Shown here piece by piece: positions 27,506-35,961 of a stretch of 64,000 nt of DNA. Source of the stretch: Thermococcus sp. JdF3 (lineage in GTDB: Archaea; Methanobacteriota_B; Thermococci; Thermococcales; Thermococcaceae); contig NZ_SNUK01000007.1 in assembly GCF_012027495.1 (NCBI RefSeq), positions 61,785-125,784 on the forward strand. Direction: 5' to 3'. Every line of letters starts with the position of its first letter. Position 1 is the first letter of the stretch. The notes beneath the pieces are model-generated. The model was given only the letters and a program-made list of their open reading frames with translations, had not been told where the DNA came from and ran no database searches. Position numbers and translations under genes: made by a program.

Positions 27506-27634
27506 ATGAAGCGTAGGATACTGCTCGGAGTCCTTCTAATTGGAGGGTTGCTTGTAGGTCTAGTGAACGCCGCAGGCAGCAACGCCTCCACCCACTGCAA
27601 TAGCATACCTACCCAACTACTGGGGGTGAATTGA
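27506..27634 (+). CDS. Small secreted peptide (42 residues), unknown function
   Basis: MKRRILLGVLLIGGLLVGLV is a textbook signal peptide with a likely cleavage after VNA, leaving about 20 residues: AGSNASTHCNSIPTQLLGVN. One Cys and one NAS sequon are present. GGAGGT lies 6 bases upstream and its stop TGA overlaps the next ATG by one base (TGATG), arguing for real, coupled translation. It could be a processed surface or signalling peptide carried by the ABC proteins encoded downstream, or the decayed remnant of a larger gene. I recognise no family. Confidence 0.5.
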   Translation: MKRRILLGVLLIGGLLVGLVNAAGSNASTHCNSIPTQLLGVN

Positions 27635-28644
27635 TGAGAAATATTTCTCTTTTTATTATCCTCGAGCTTGCTGTATTATCTCTCTCCCCAGTGTCATCCA
27701 CCCCTACATCTTTAGAGGGTGTTTACCTAAAATATGCCCTGTTAGCTCCCGACAATCCCCAAGAATACGATGTTAACATCTTCGAGGTTTACCTGTCTCA
27801 AATGCCAGAACAGCCCAGGGATCTAATTTTAAGACGTCTAAACTGTACTGGTGCAGATGAGCTTGTATCCTTGATGGTTCGGGGGAACGTGTTTTTGACG
27901 TTCAGGATATTGAATGTACAAAATGAGACTGCGCTGGTAAACACCACCCTCGAACTTAACGATGTCTGGATTTACAACAGGTATTATTTAGATAAAATTG
28001 TTATGTCCACAAGCCTCACTCTGGATCTTAGACGCATGGAATACATAGATGACAACGGCTCAGTACTCGGGAGACCAACTTTTCTTGTCTTCCCAGAGAA
28101 CCTGCCCCCCAAAGGAAGTCTACTGGTAAATATGAGTCGCGTCGGGAAATTAGGCGCTGCAACCGGGGACATTCTTGTGGACAATGTATCCTATTCTTCG
28201 TGGGAGCATACAAAGTTAAACACATATTATCGCACTTTCGAACCCCCATATATCCACATATCCAGCTCACAGGTTCCTTTCTACTGGAAACTCAGTGATG
28301 GTTATTACTCGGCCACAATCTGGAACAACTACATCTATGACTTTGATACAGGAGTTTTGATAACAGGATTTTTTGATGTGACCCCAGAGTTGCTGGTCCT
28401 CGGAGTAATAAACGGCGACAGTCATGATTATTCAGCCTCCGAAAGGAATGAGAGGCTTAAGGACAGGGGCGAAACCCCCCATGAGCTCTGGAATCCCGGC
28501 TTTAACCTTTACGATACTAACATCAAATTCCCTGAAACATCGTCGTCGAAAGCTCCCAACACGGGAATGAAGTACTTCTTCGCGGCTTCACTTGCACTCC
28601 TGGTTCTCACAGCCTTCCTTAACTGGAGGTGGAGAAGGGAATGA
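27634..28644 (+). CDS. Membrane-anchored secreted protein A, paralogue of the next gene
   Basis: 336 residues: N-terminal signal sequence, a long extracellular region with several sequons (NCT, NET, NTT, NMS, NVS), and a C-terminal membrane helix ending FLNWRWRRE. It shares with its neighbour the blocks YxKYAxxxPxNP, LxVRGxxxLTFxxxNVxNETA, YDFDTGVLIT and GFNLYDTN. No enzyme motif is seen. The gene is visibly more AT-rich and uses A/T-ending codons compared with the rest of the operon, which suggests a different history from its paralogue. ATG 27634 follows GGGGGTGAATTG. Confidence 0.75.
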   Translation: MRNISLFIILELAVLSLSPVSSTPTSLEGVYLKYALLAPDNPQEYDVNIFEVYLSQMPEQPRDLILRRLNCTGADELVSLMVRGNVFLTFRILNVQNETALVNTTLELNDVWIYNRYYLDKIVMSTSLTLDLRRMEYIDDNGSVLGRPTFLVFPENLPPKGSLLVNMSRVGKLGAATGDILVDNVSYSSWEHTKLNTYYRTFEPPYIHISSSQVPFYWKLSDGYYSATIWNNYIYDFDTGVLITGFFDVTPELLVLGVINGDSHDYSASERNERLKDRGETPHELWNPGFNLYDTNIKFPETSSSKAPNTGMKYFFAASLALLVLTAFLNWRWRRE

Positions 28645-29675
28645 GGAAAACTTCCATTATTGTCCTGGCACTCCTGACACTCTCAGCAACCACACACCCC
28701 ATTTACTCACTCCCATACTGGTTCCAGGAAGGAACCTACGTCAAATACGCTGTAAAAATGCCGGAAAACCCGGATAAGCGCGAAGTGAACGTGTTCCCCG
28801 TATGGCCGTTGCTCCTCTCCAAGAATGCGTACGTCAAAATAAAAGAGGCATACGAGGGGGCTTCAGGCCAGGTTAAAATGGATAACAACTCCATAGTGCC
28901 CCTGCTGGTGCGGGGCGACTCGTACCTGACTTTTGAATTTTTCAACGTTACCAACGAAACTGCTTCCGTCAGAGTTACCCTGGAAATGAACGACGTGAGC
29001 GTGGGACCGGAAGAGAGCTTACCGCGCCTGGTTCTTTCGAAAGTTCTCCTTCTTAACCTGAGTGACATGACCTACTACGAGGAAGATGGTACCCCCATCG
29101 GGCCACCCACCTTCTTCATAGACCCCGCCCACCCGCCGGGGAAAGGAAAACACGTTCTTTCACCGGAATTCATGAGGAAATACCGCCTGCTGGGGGACGA
29201 GGTTGTCGTGACGAACGTTTCATTCACCTGGATGGACGACAAAGTCCTCCACACGCATTACAGGGATTTCCTGCCCCCTTATCTCTACGTTGAGGCGAGA
29301 AGCCGCTACCTGGTTTACGACCTGAGCACAGGGGAAGGGGTGGGAACTATAACCCAGCTGGTATACGACATCGATACGGGAATTTTGATAACGACGCTGT
29401 TCTGCGACGCCGCCCCGGAACTCGTCAGCCTTGGCGTCATCGATTCATCACCCCTGGATCGGGTGAACTCGCGGAAGCTGGAGAGGCTCATCGATGAGGG
29501 CGGGGACGATAAGGAGTGGTATGCTCAGGGGTTCAACCTCTACGACACGAACGTCAAGCTCCCGGACTACGGGAGCGGGCGCTCGCCTTCGACCCCAGTC
29601 AGGTACTTCTTCGTCATCTCGCTCGTCGTTCTCGCCATGACAGCTCTGTGGACGGAAAGGAGGTGGAAGCGGTGA
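28641..29675 (+). CDS. Membrane-anchored secreted protein B, paralogue of the previous gene
   Basis: 344 residues with signal peptide (MRKTSIIVLALLTLSATTHP), an extracellular domain and C-terminal anchor (YFFVISLVVLAMTAL). Shared motifs with protein A include LLVRGDSYLTF, NVTNETAS, LVYDIDTGILIT and GFNLYDTNVKLPD. Codon use matches the GC-rich genome norm, unlike protein A. ATG 28641 overlaps the preceding stop (ATGA) and has GGAGGTGGAGAAGGGA before it. Function unknown; probable cell-surface partner of the ABC proteins in this operon. Confidence 0.8.
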   Translation: MRKTSIIVLALLTLSATTHPIYSLPYWFQEGTYVKYAVKMPENPDKREVNVFPVWPLLLSKNAYVKIKEAYEGASGQVKMDNNSIVPLLVRGDSYLTFEFFNVTNETASVRVTLEMNDVSVGPEESLPRLVLSKVLLLNLSDMTYYEEDGTPIGPPTFFIDPAHPPGKGKHVLSPEFMRKYRLLGDEVVVTNVSFTWMDDKVLHTHYRDFLPPYLYVEARSRYLVYDLSTGEGVGTITQLVYDIDTGILITTLFCDAAPELVSLGVIDSSPLDRVNSRKLERLIDEGGDDKEWYAQGFNLYDTNVKLPDYGSGRSPSTPVRYFFVISLVVLAMTALWTERRWKR

Positions 29676-31258
29676 GGTGGAAGCTCATTTTTCTGGCGTT
29701 TTTGATGGCCGGTCTGCTCGTTCCTCCGGCATATTCGGCCGGAGAAAGCACGATGGAGAGGCCCGGCTACCTGTTCGTCGAGGCACCTGGAAACGTGGCC
29801 GAGATAGTTGGGGTGGGCTCGTACGCCACCCCCGTTGGCCTGGTGCTCAAGCCGGGGAACTACACAGTCAGGATAACCGGAAACGTCACGGTGGTTGCCC
29901 GGGTTTCGGTGAAGGCTGGGGAAGCCACAATCCTCCGCGTGAATCCCGACGAGATTGCGGAGGCGGTTTCAGGGGAGGGGATCGTGTCGATAGGGGCAAT
30001 CTTCAACGAGAGCGCCAACTACAGCCGGGAGAAGCTCAACCCGCCTTTTAATCCCCTCCGGCAGTTCACCGGCTGCGGTTTCGGAAGCTTCTACGTGAAC
30101 ATCTCCAGGCCGGTCCCAATGGCCCTCGTGGAGAGGGGGGAGGAAGAGGTTTACCTGATTCCAAACGGGACGTTCGTTCACCTCGGGGATTCGGACGGGG
30201 AACCGTGCATTGATTATGTGGAGGCCCACGCCGGGGCAACTCACTCGGAACGCGTCAGAAACGCCACCTACCTCGTCCCCTGGGCGCGGCTGGAGATAGA
30301 CTCCGTGCCCCAGGGTTTGACGTTCTACATCAACGGCGGCTACAACCGCTACATCTTCTACACCCCCATGGGCCTCTACGTTCCAGCCATTCCCCGAGAC
30401 GTTTACAACGCCACCGCCGTCAGCTACTACGGGACGGTACGGATACCGGTGATCCATAAGCTCGACACCCACACGGTGGGAATAGCGGAGAACCCCTACC
30501 TGGTCCAGTGCCTCGTCAGGGTGGCCCCCAACGAAACCCGCCACATCAGCGTGGACATGGAAAAGGTGAAGTCCTCGCTGACGGTGGAGAGGAGGGCTGT
30601 GAGAGCGGTTCCCCTTAAGGTCGATTCCGAGCCGGGCAACGCTTCCCTCGTGGTCACCGACGGGGTACTGAGGGTCTTCGCCACAACGCCCGCGACGCTC
30701 TTTCTTCCCCCCGGGAACTACACCGTCGTAGCCTCGAAGGGCAACCTCTCAGCTAAAGAATCCGTGGTTCTGGCAGAGAGCGCGAGTGTTTTCCTGAGGC
30801 TCTCCCCGGCCAGCGCGGCCCTAACTGTGGTAACCTATCCGGAAAACGCGACGGTGCTCCTTAACGGCGAGGAGGTCAAATCCAAAAACCTCACCCTCAG
30901 CCCTGGGCGCTACAACATCACAGTGAAGGCTCCCGGCTATCTCACGAAGAGCCTGGAGGTAATCCTGGCCCCGAGCGAGTCGAAGAGGATCGAGGTGAGC
31001 CTGGAAAAGAAGCCCGCGGTGGAGGATAGGGAAATCGTCACCTCGCCGCCCTCTGGCGGAGCGGACGACACCAGGGCCGGGGAAAAGTCGCAGACCCGCG
31101 AAAACAGTGTTCCGGAGAACACTCCTGTTCCCTCAGCGCCGCCCACCGATGACGTCCCTGGCCCGCCGGGAAGGGATAACAGTTCCCTGTGGGTCAAGGC
31201 GGGTATCCTTGCCGGGGTCGTGGGTGCGGTCTACCTGGCCCTGAGGCTGAGGAGGTGA
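29672..31258 (+). CDS. Secreted PEGA-repeat surface protein with C-terminal anchor
   Basis: 528 residues. Signal peptide LIFLAFLMAGLLVPPAYS, three to four PEGA-like beta modules (FVEAPGNVAEIVGVGS...LKPGNYTVRI; IDSVPQGLTFYINGG; VDSEPGNASLVVTDG...LPPGNYTVVA; TYPENATVLLNGEEV...LSPGRYNITVKAPGY), a Pro/Ser/Asp-rich stalk (about 460-500), and a single membrane helix before LRLRR. PEGA domains are structural surface modules. GTG 29672 is chosen: GGAGGTGG lies 5 bases upstream and it overlaps the previous stop by 4 bases. It links the paralogue pair to the exporter genes. Confidence 0.8.
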   Translation: MRWKLIFLAFLMAGLLVPPAYSAGESTMERPGYLFVEAPGNVAEIVGVGSYATPVGLVLKPGNYTVRITGNVTVVARVSVKAGEATILRVNPDEIAEAVSGEGIVSIGAIFNESANYSREKLNPPFNPLRQFTGCGFGSFYVNISRPVPMALVERGEEEVYLIPNGTFVHLGDSDGEPCIDYVEAHAGATHSERVRNATYLVPWARLEIDSVPQGLTFYINGGYNRYIFYTPMGLYVPAIPRDVYNATAVSYYGTVRIPVIHKLDTHTVGIAENPYLVQCLVRVAPNETRHISVDMEKVKSSLTVERRAVRAVPLKVDSEPGNASLVVTDGVLRVFATTPATLFLPPGNYTVVASKGNLSAKESVVLAESASVFLRLSPASAALTVVTYPENATVLLNGEEVKSKNLTLSPGRYNITVKAPGYLTKSLEVILAPSESKRIEVSLEKKPAVEDREIVTSPPSGGADDTRAGEKSQTRENSVPENTPVPSAPPTDDVPGPPGRDNSSLWVKAGILAGVVGAVYLALRLRR

Positions 31259-31262
31259 GGCA

Positions 31263-32033
31263 ATGAGGGCCCAGATAAGGTGGGAGCTTGAGGATCCCTA
31301 CAACCTGCTCGTCTTCATCTTCGGCTTCGTCATGCTCGGCATCACCTTCTTTTCCGGCCTGACGAGCAACGATACCGTGTTTATGATAGCCGGGCCGGAC
31401 GAGATAATTGCTTCCGAGTCCGCCAAGACCCTGGGACTGATACTCCCAAGGCTGGGAACCGAGGAGTACACGATATTCGCGCTCACCGGGGCCCTGCTGG
31501 TCTCCCTGATGCTCAGGTACGACAGGGACACTAGGGTTGCCAAGAGCATCTACAGCCTGCCCGTCAGAAACCATTCGGTGGTCCTTTCAAAGGCGCTCTC
31601 CGCGATGGTGCTGCTCTTCCTTGCCTCAATCCTGCCGGCCCTCCTGGCGTTCTTATACATTCACGGGGACGTCCCGGAGCTGATGAGAAGGGCGCTCTTC
31701 GGGGAGGGCTTCTTAGCGGGCTACCTCCTCTACTGGGCCATGATGGTGCTCTACGTGGTATCTTTATCGGCCCTGGTGGCTATGCTCTCCCCGAACACCT
31801 TCGCCGCCCTCCTCGGAAGCATAACGCTCCTCTACGCCCCCCTCGTGCTCAAGCTGAGGAGCCTCCCCCCGGCGGTGATCGACGATGCGTTCTTCAAAGC
31901 CTACACGACCCAGTTCTACCCCTCCGACAGGGTGGCGGCGTTCCTCGACGGTTCCTTCTACGTGGGGCTTCTTCTACCGGCGGTGATGCTCGGCGTGGCC
32001 CTCATACTCAGCGAGTGGAGGGACGTCTCATGA
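31263..32033 (+). CDS. ABC-2 type transporter permease
   Basis: 256 residues with six membrane helices in the ABC-2 pattern: a short cytoplasmic start (MRAQIRWELEDPYNLLVF), helix 1, an extracellular loop, then helices from residue 75 and the motif YDRDTRVAKSIYSLPVRN between helices 2 and 3 that resembles the coupling region of NosY/Nat-type exporters. Works with the ATPase encoded two genes downstream. GAGGTGAGGCA precedes ATG 31263, four bases after the PEGA gene. Confidence 0.85.
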   Translation: MRAQIRWELEDPYNLLVFIFGFVMLGITFFSGLTSNDTVFMIAGPDEIIASESAKTLGLILPRLGTEEYTIFALTGALLVSLMLRYDRDTRVAKSIYSLPVRNHSVVLSKALSAMVLLFLASILPALLAFLYIHGDVPELMRRALFGEGFLAGYLLYWAMMVLYVVSLSALVAMLSPNTFAALLGSITLLYAPLVLKLRSLPPAVIDDAFFKAYTTQFYPSDRVAAFLDGSFYVGLLLPAVMLGVALILSEWRDVS

Positions 32034-32467
32034 GGCTCCTGAAGGCGGTACTGCTGTCGATAGTCATAATGACAATCCTCGTGTTCCCGATAGAAAAGAA
32101 CGCCCTGACCCAGCCGATTTCCGAGGTCGTCCTCGTGGGGCAGGGAATGGTGGTGCCGTCAGCGGGAATGGCAGTGCTCAGTGCCAGCGCCGACGAGGGA
32201 ACCGGCTATACCGTCAGGGTCTTCGACCCCGAAAGCGGAAGGGCGATCCTCGAAAGGAACGTGACGGGCAGTTTCCGCGGCAGGGCGATGCTGGAGCACT
32301 CGGGGCCCTACTATTTCTCGGTGGGGTCGATGACGCCGGTCACCCTGGCGGTCAGGGTGATCAACAGGCACCCCTCGGTAACCGTTCTCAACATCAGGTA
32401 CGGCCTGGGAGGTGTGAGCGCCCTCCTACTCGCGGCCGTCCTGCTCATGGAGGGGAGGAGAAGATGA
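32030..32467 (+). CDS. Small membrane protein between the ABC permease and ATPase genes
   Basis: 145 residues: an N-terminal helix (LLKAVLLSIVIMTILVF), a beta-rich extracellular domain with one NVT sequon, and a C-terminal helix (GLGGVSALLLAAVLLM) ending GRRR. The topology, two anchors around an external domain, suggests an accessory subunit of the exporter. ATG 32030 overlaps the permease stop (ATGA) and its own end overlaps the ATPase start. No family recognised. Confidence 0.75.
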   Translation: MRLLKAVLLSIVIMTILVFPIEKNALTQPISEVVLVGQGMVVPSAGMAVLSASADEGTGYTVRVFDPESGRAILERNVTGSFRGRAMLEHSGPYYFSVGSMTPVTLAVRVINRHPSVTVLNIRYGLGGVSALLLAAVLLMEGRRR

Positions 32468-33126
32468 TAACCGCGAAGAACCTCACCAAGCGGTTCGGCA
32501 GGCTGGTGGCCCTGGATTCGATAAACCTCGAAATCGAGGGGGGACTGACGCTGACACTCGGCCCCAACGGTGGCGGAAAGAGCACCTTCCTGAACCTCTG
32601 CGCCGGCCTGTACAGGCCGAGCAAAGGGGAAATCAGGGTCCTGGGCGAGAAGCCCTGGAGCAACGACGGGCTAAGGAAAAGGATAGGCGTCTCCTTCGAC
32701 CCGCCGGCTCTTCCAAAGCACAGGACGGCCAGGGAATGGCTCACCTACATCGCCGAGGTCAAGGGGCTGGACGGAGAGGAAGTAATCAAAGCCGCGGAGC
32801 TATTCTCGGCCGAGAAGTACCTGAACAGAAAGATGGGGGAGTACTCGGCGGGCATGCTCAAGAGGATCAGCCTGGCCCAGGCGTTCCTCGGAAAGCCCGA
32901 GCTGGTGCTCCTAGATGAGCCCCTGGCGAACCTGGATCTGGAGGGGATAAAGGAAGTCGCAGGGGTTATAGGAGAGCTGGCCCAAAAGGGGACCAACATG
33001 GTCGTGGTTTCCCACATCTGGCGCCCCCTCGTTGAGTTCGCGGACAGAATCGTTGTGATAGCCGCGGGGAGGGTGGTGCTGACGGGAACCCCTGAAGAGG
33101 TGGTGCCCGAGATCGAGGAGATATGA
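32464..33126 (+). CDS. ABC transporter ATP-binding protein (ABC-2 type)
   Basis: 220 residues with Walker A GPNGGGKST, signature YSAGMLKRISLAQ (the ABC-2 variant of LSGGQ), Walker B LVLLDEPLANLD and switch His in VVVSHIWRP. Fits the Nod/Nos/CcmA-like exporters. Last gene of the seven-gene operon that begins at 27506. It probably moves or organises the surface proteins or peptide encoded upstream; no substrate is identified. Confidence 0.92.
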   Translation: MITAKNLTKRFGRLVALDSINLEIEGGLTLTLGPNGGGKSTFLNLCAGLYRPSKGEIRVLGEKPWSNDGLRKRIGVSFDPPALPKHRTAREWLTYIAEVKGLDGEEVIKAAELFSAEKYLNRKMGEYSAGMLKRISLAQAFLGKPELVLLDEPLANLDLEGIKEVAGVIGELAQKGTNMVVVSHIWRPLVEFADRIVVIAAGRVVLTGTPEEVVPEIEEI

Positions 33127-33152
33127 CATTTGCTTTTTCCAGGCCCCCTATT

Positions 33153-34553
33153 TTAGGACCCTGTGGGCACCAGCCCAAAAACCGAGACGTTCAGCCCCTC
33201 CCTGATGTACAGCATCACGCCGTCCCGGGAGTAGACGGGACGGTACTTCCCGTCCACCATCTTTTGAAGCCTCTCAAGGTAGAGCCTGCCGCGGTAGGTT
33301 TTCACGTTCACGAGAACCGCGTCCGGCTCCACCCCGGCGGGGTAAACGTAAACGTCGGGCTTGACGGCCAGGGCGGGGTAAAAGGCCGGCTGGGTGTAGA
33401 CGGAAAGGTTGCTCCCCAGGAGGAACTCGATGACCGGTTCCACCGCCTTTCGGCCGGGTATGGGTTCGAGAACCGAGGGGTAGACGAGGGGGAGCGGTTT
33501 CTCCGGCTGATTCAGCTCGACCGGCATCGTCGCCAGGGAAGCCAGAAGGCCAACACTCAGGAGAACGGGAAGGATCCTCCTGAGGTCGAGCTCCCTGAGC
33601 GCGAAGACCGCACCGATGAATGAGAGGGGAAGAGTCATGTAGGGGTAGTGGAAGCCGAAAGTCGTTTGGCTGGGCCTCGATGCCAGGAGGTTTTCAAGCC
33701 AGGGGAGGGTAAGAAGAAGGGCGTTCCTGGGTCTGAAGAGCGGCAGGAGGCCCAGGCTCAGGTTGAAGAGGAGGAAGTAGAGGAGCTTCTGCCTATCCAG
33801 CCGGGGTTCGGTGTAGAGGCTCCCGTACAGGTAGCCGCCCCCAAGGGCCGGGATCACCAGCTTTATGACCACCGCCCCGTACAGCAGGGAGAGGGCCGCC
33901 AGAAGAAGCAGAGGACGGTTTTTCCTTGCGCTTTTGAGGGAGATTTCATCTCCGAAGGCCCACCATAGGGAGAGGGAGAGAACACCGAGAAAGGCGTCCT
34001 CCTTGATGGTCAGTATGAGCCCGGAAACGAGGAAGAATGCCCGTTCCCTGCGATCGACCAGAAAAATCGCCGAAAGGATAAAGAGGGGGACGGCGAAGGA
34101 GACGGGGTGGAACTCGAAGAGGTTTATGCCAACGAGGGAGGAGTTGAAGGCGTAGAGAACCGTCGCCGCCAGCGCTTCCAGAGGGGGCAGGAGCTTCCTA
34201 GCGAGGACGTATGCCAGAAACACGGAGAAACCCAGGGCAGCAGTCTGGAGGACGAGCAGTGTTTTTGGGGACGGGAATACCGCGAATATCGGGACCAGGA
34301 GATAGAGAAACGGCTGGAAGTGAACGGCGAGATGATTGGGCGCACCGTAGAGCTGCCATTCAACGGTGTTGAACAGGGGCCTGCCGTGGAGGAAGCCGGC
34401 CAGTGACTGGGTGAAGATCCCAAGGTCAAGGCTGGTGTAGCGAAAGCACTCGAACTTAACGAGGCTGAAATGCATCAAAAGAGCCGAATAGGCAAGTGCA
34501 ATGAAGACCGCAGTAACATCGTAAGGACATAACCCGGTTTTAGTTCTCCCCAT
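33153..34553 (-). CDS. DUF2079 family polytopic membrane protein
   Basis: 466 residues with about ten to twelve helices. DUF2079 features: SLVKFECFRYTSLDLGIFTQ early, then FNTVEWQLYGAPNHLAVHFQPF and an acidic EFHP in NLFEFHPVSFAVPLF, resembling the GT-C glycosyltransferase layout with its extracellular acidic loop. A role in surface glycosylation is possible but unproven. ATG 34553 is chosen over the TTG at 34562. A small inverted repeat ACTATC-AAC-GATAGT lies directly before the start (34555-34569). Confidence 0.85.
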   Translation of the reverse strand: MGRTKTGLCPYDVTAVFIALAYSALLMHFSLVKFECFRYTSLDLGIFTQSLAGFLHGRPLFNTVEWQLYGAPNHLAVHFQPFLYLLVPIFAVFPSPKTLLVLQTAALGFSVFLAYVLARKLLPPLEALAATVLYAFNSSLVGINLFEFHPVSFAVPLFILSAIFLVDRRERAFFLVSGLILTIKEDAFLGVLSLSLWWAFGDEISLKSARKNRPLLLLAALSLLYGAVVIKLVIPALGGGYLYGSLYTEPRLDRQKLLYFLLFNLSLGLLPLFRPRNALLLTLPWLENLLASRPSQTTFGFHYPYMTLPLSFIGAVFALRELDLRRILPVLLSVGLLASLATMPVELNQPEKPLPLVYPSVLEPIPGRKAVEPVIEFLLGSNLSVYTQPAFYPALAVKPDVYVYPAGVEPDAVLVNVKTYRGRLYLERLQKMVDGKYRPVYSRDGVMLYIREGLNVSVFGLVPTGS

Positions 34554-34588
34554 GACTATCAACGATAGTTACAGGCCGAGGTTTAAAA

Positions 34589-34885
34589 CTATTTCGTCCA
34601 CCCGTCGGAAAGGCGCTCTATCTCACTCCGGACTCTATCCCTCTCCGCCCTGTCCACGACAAGAAAAACCTCCTGAACGCTTCCATTGCTCTTGGCGACG
34701 AGCTTCAGCCCGGCCGGCGTTTCTCTCGTCACCTTGATCTCGAAGCCCCTGGAATCGCTCGCGTAGATCCTGCCGGGGATAACCTTTTTGACCCCGGGTA
34801 TCGCGGCTATCCTCTCAAGGGGTTTCTCAAGTCCCTTGAGAAAGTGGTGCTCCCTTTTGACGCCCCGCTTGAAGTGCCTCGGCAT
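34589..34885 (-). CDS. DUF2103-type conserved archaeal protein
   Basis: 98 residues: MPRHFKRGVKREHHFLKGLE, then IPGVKKVIPGRIYASDSRGF and a helical end. The basic His-rich start and short beta core match a conserved archaeal family predicted to bind metal or nucleic acid. The start at 34885 is preferred to TTG 34891. Encoded between DUF2079 and the secreted protein at 34922, all on the minus strand. Assignment from memory of the family pattern. Confidence 0.65.
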   Translation of the reverse strand: MPRHFKRGVKREHHFLKGLEKPLERIAAIPGVKKVIPGRIYASDSRGFEIKVTRETPAGLKLVAKSNGSVQEVFLVVDRAERDRVRSEIERLSDGWTK

Positions 34886-34921
34886 GGTCAAAGAAGGGGA
34901 GTGCGGCTTTTTAGAGTTTTC

Positions 34922-35959
34922 TCACCGCCGGACCATAAAGAACCAGGTGAAGCCTATAAGTGCGAGCAGAACGACCGCCGCCCAGAACTCGAGGGCGTAG
35001 GTCCTCGGCACCTCGCACCGGCTGAACGTCACGTTATCGGCCCCCACAGCAAACCTGCTCCCCCACGCCTCCCCGAGTGGGAATACCTTTAGGCTTCCAT
35101 CGTAGTATAGGAGAGAAACTTCCGAAATTCCCCGAACAGGGACGCTCTCGTTTCCAAAGACCAGCAGTTCACCCGTGGAGTTGGCATCTGGCGCGAAGTA
35201 GTGCGTAACGTCCGGTGGAACAAGGAGGAGCGCGTTCTCAAGTTCGTACGCCCTGAGATGACCCGCTTCCCTGGCATTCCACAGATGCTCGCTAACAGCC
35301 TGGAGGGATAGCTCCACACCCTTCCCCGGGATTTTAAGCCTTCCGTTGTCCACCTCGACATTCAACGGTTTCGGCGGCTTCTCCGGTTCGTCCCCCTCCA
35401 GTTCAACACCCCACTGCCCTTTGACTACCGTTACCCCCCTGAAGTAGGTACCGCTCTCGGTCTCCCTCAGATCGAGGATTCCGGCGGTGGCGTTTCTGGC
35501 GACGTTGATGGCAAGGAGCTCGTTCTCCGAGACCTGAACCACCAGGTATGGCACGGCCACGGCGAAGTTGGGCGAACCTTCCAGGCCCGTCTTCACCGAT
35601 GTAACCCTCTCGAAGCAGTCCTCACCCATTCTATAGACATCTACCCGCCCTTCGTCCGGGACAAAAACATAGTATAATCCCCGGTACCAGTAAACGACCG
35701 GCGTGTCCCAGGATCCACCGATGAAGTACACCCCACTTGAGTTCACGTAGAAGCTGTAGTAAAAGTAGCCCGTGGGCACAAGCATGTCACTCATCGAGGT
35801 TGAGTAGGGGACGTAGACGAGCGAGAGGAGGGCGGAATCACCGTACACAGCCAAAACGTGAAAGTCAAGGCTCTCGGCCCCAAGGTAGTCGGCACAGGCA
35901 CCGGGAAGGAACGAAAGGAGGACCGTAAGAACCAGTAGAAGGCCGGGAACCCTTCCCAT
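34922..35959 (-). CDS. Secreted protein with C-terminal membrane anchor, unknown function
   Basis: 345 residues: a signal peptide (GLLLVLTVLLSFLPGACA), a beta-rich extracellular region with sequons (NSS, NAT, NST, NES, NVT) and a terminal helix (FWAAVVLLALIGFTWFF) ending MVRR. The WYRGLYYVFVPDEGRVDVYR segment suggests a propeller-like beta structure, which is only an impression. ATG 35959 overlaps the stop of arcS, so it lies in the same transcript but has no evident link to RNA modification. Confidence 0.7.
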   Translation of the reverse strand: MGRVPGLLLVLTVLLSFLPGACADYLGAESLDFHVLAVYGDSALLSLVYVPYSTSMSDMLVPTGYFYYSFYVNSSGVYFIGGSWDTPVVYWYRGLYYVFVPDEGRVDVYRMGEDCFERVTSVKTGLEGSPNFAVAVPYLVVQVSENELLAINVARNATAGILDLRETESGTYFRGVTVVKGQWGVELEGDEPEKPPKPLNVEVDNGRLKIPGKGVELSLQAVSEHLWNAREAGHLRAYELENALLLVPPDVTHYFAPDANSTGELLVFGNESVPVRGISEVSLLYYDGSLKVFPLGEAWGSRFAVGADNVTFSRCEVPRTYALEFWAAVVLLALIGFTWFFMVRR

Positions 35960-35961
35960 AC

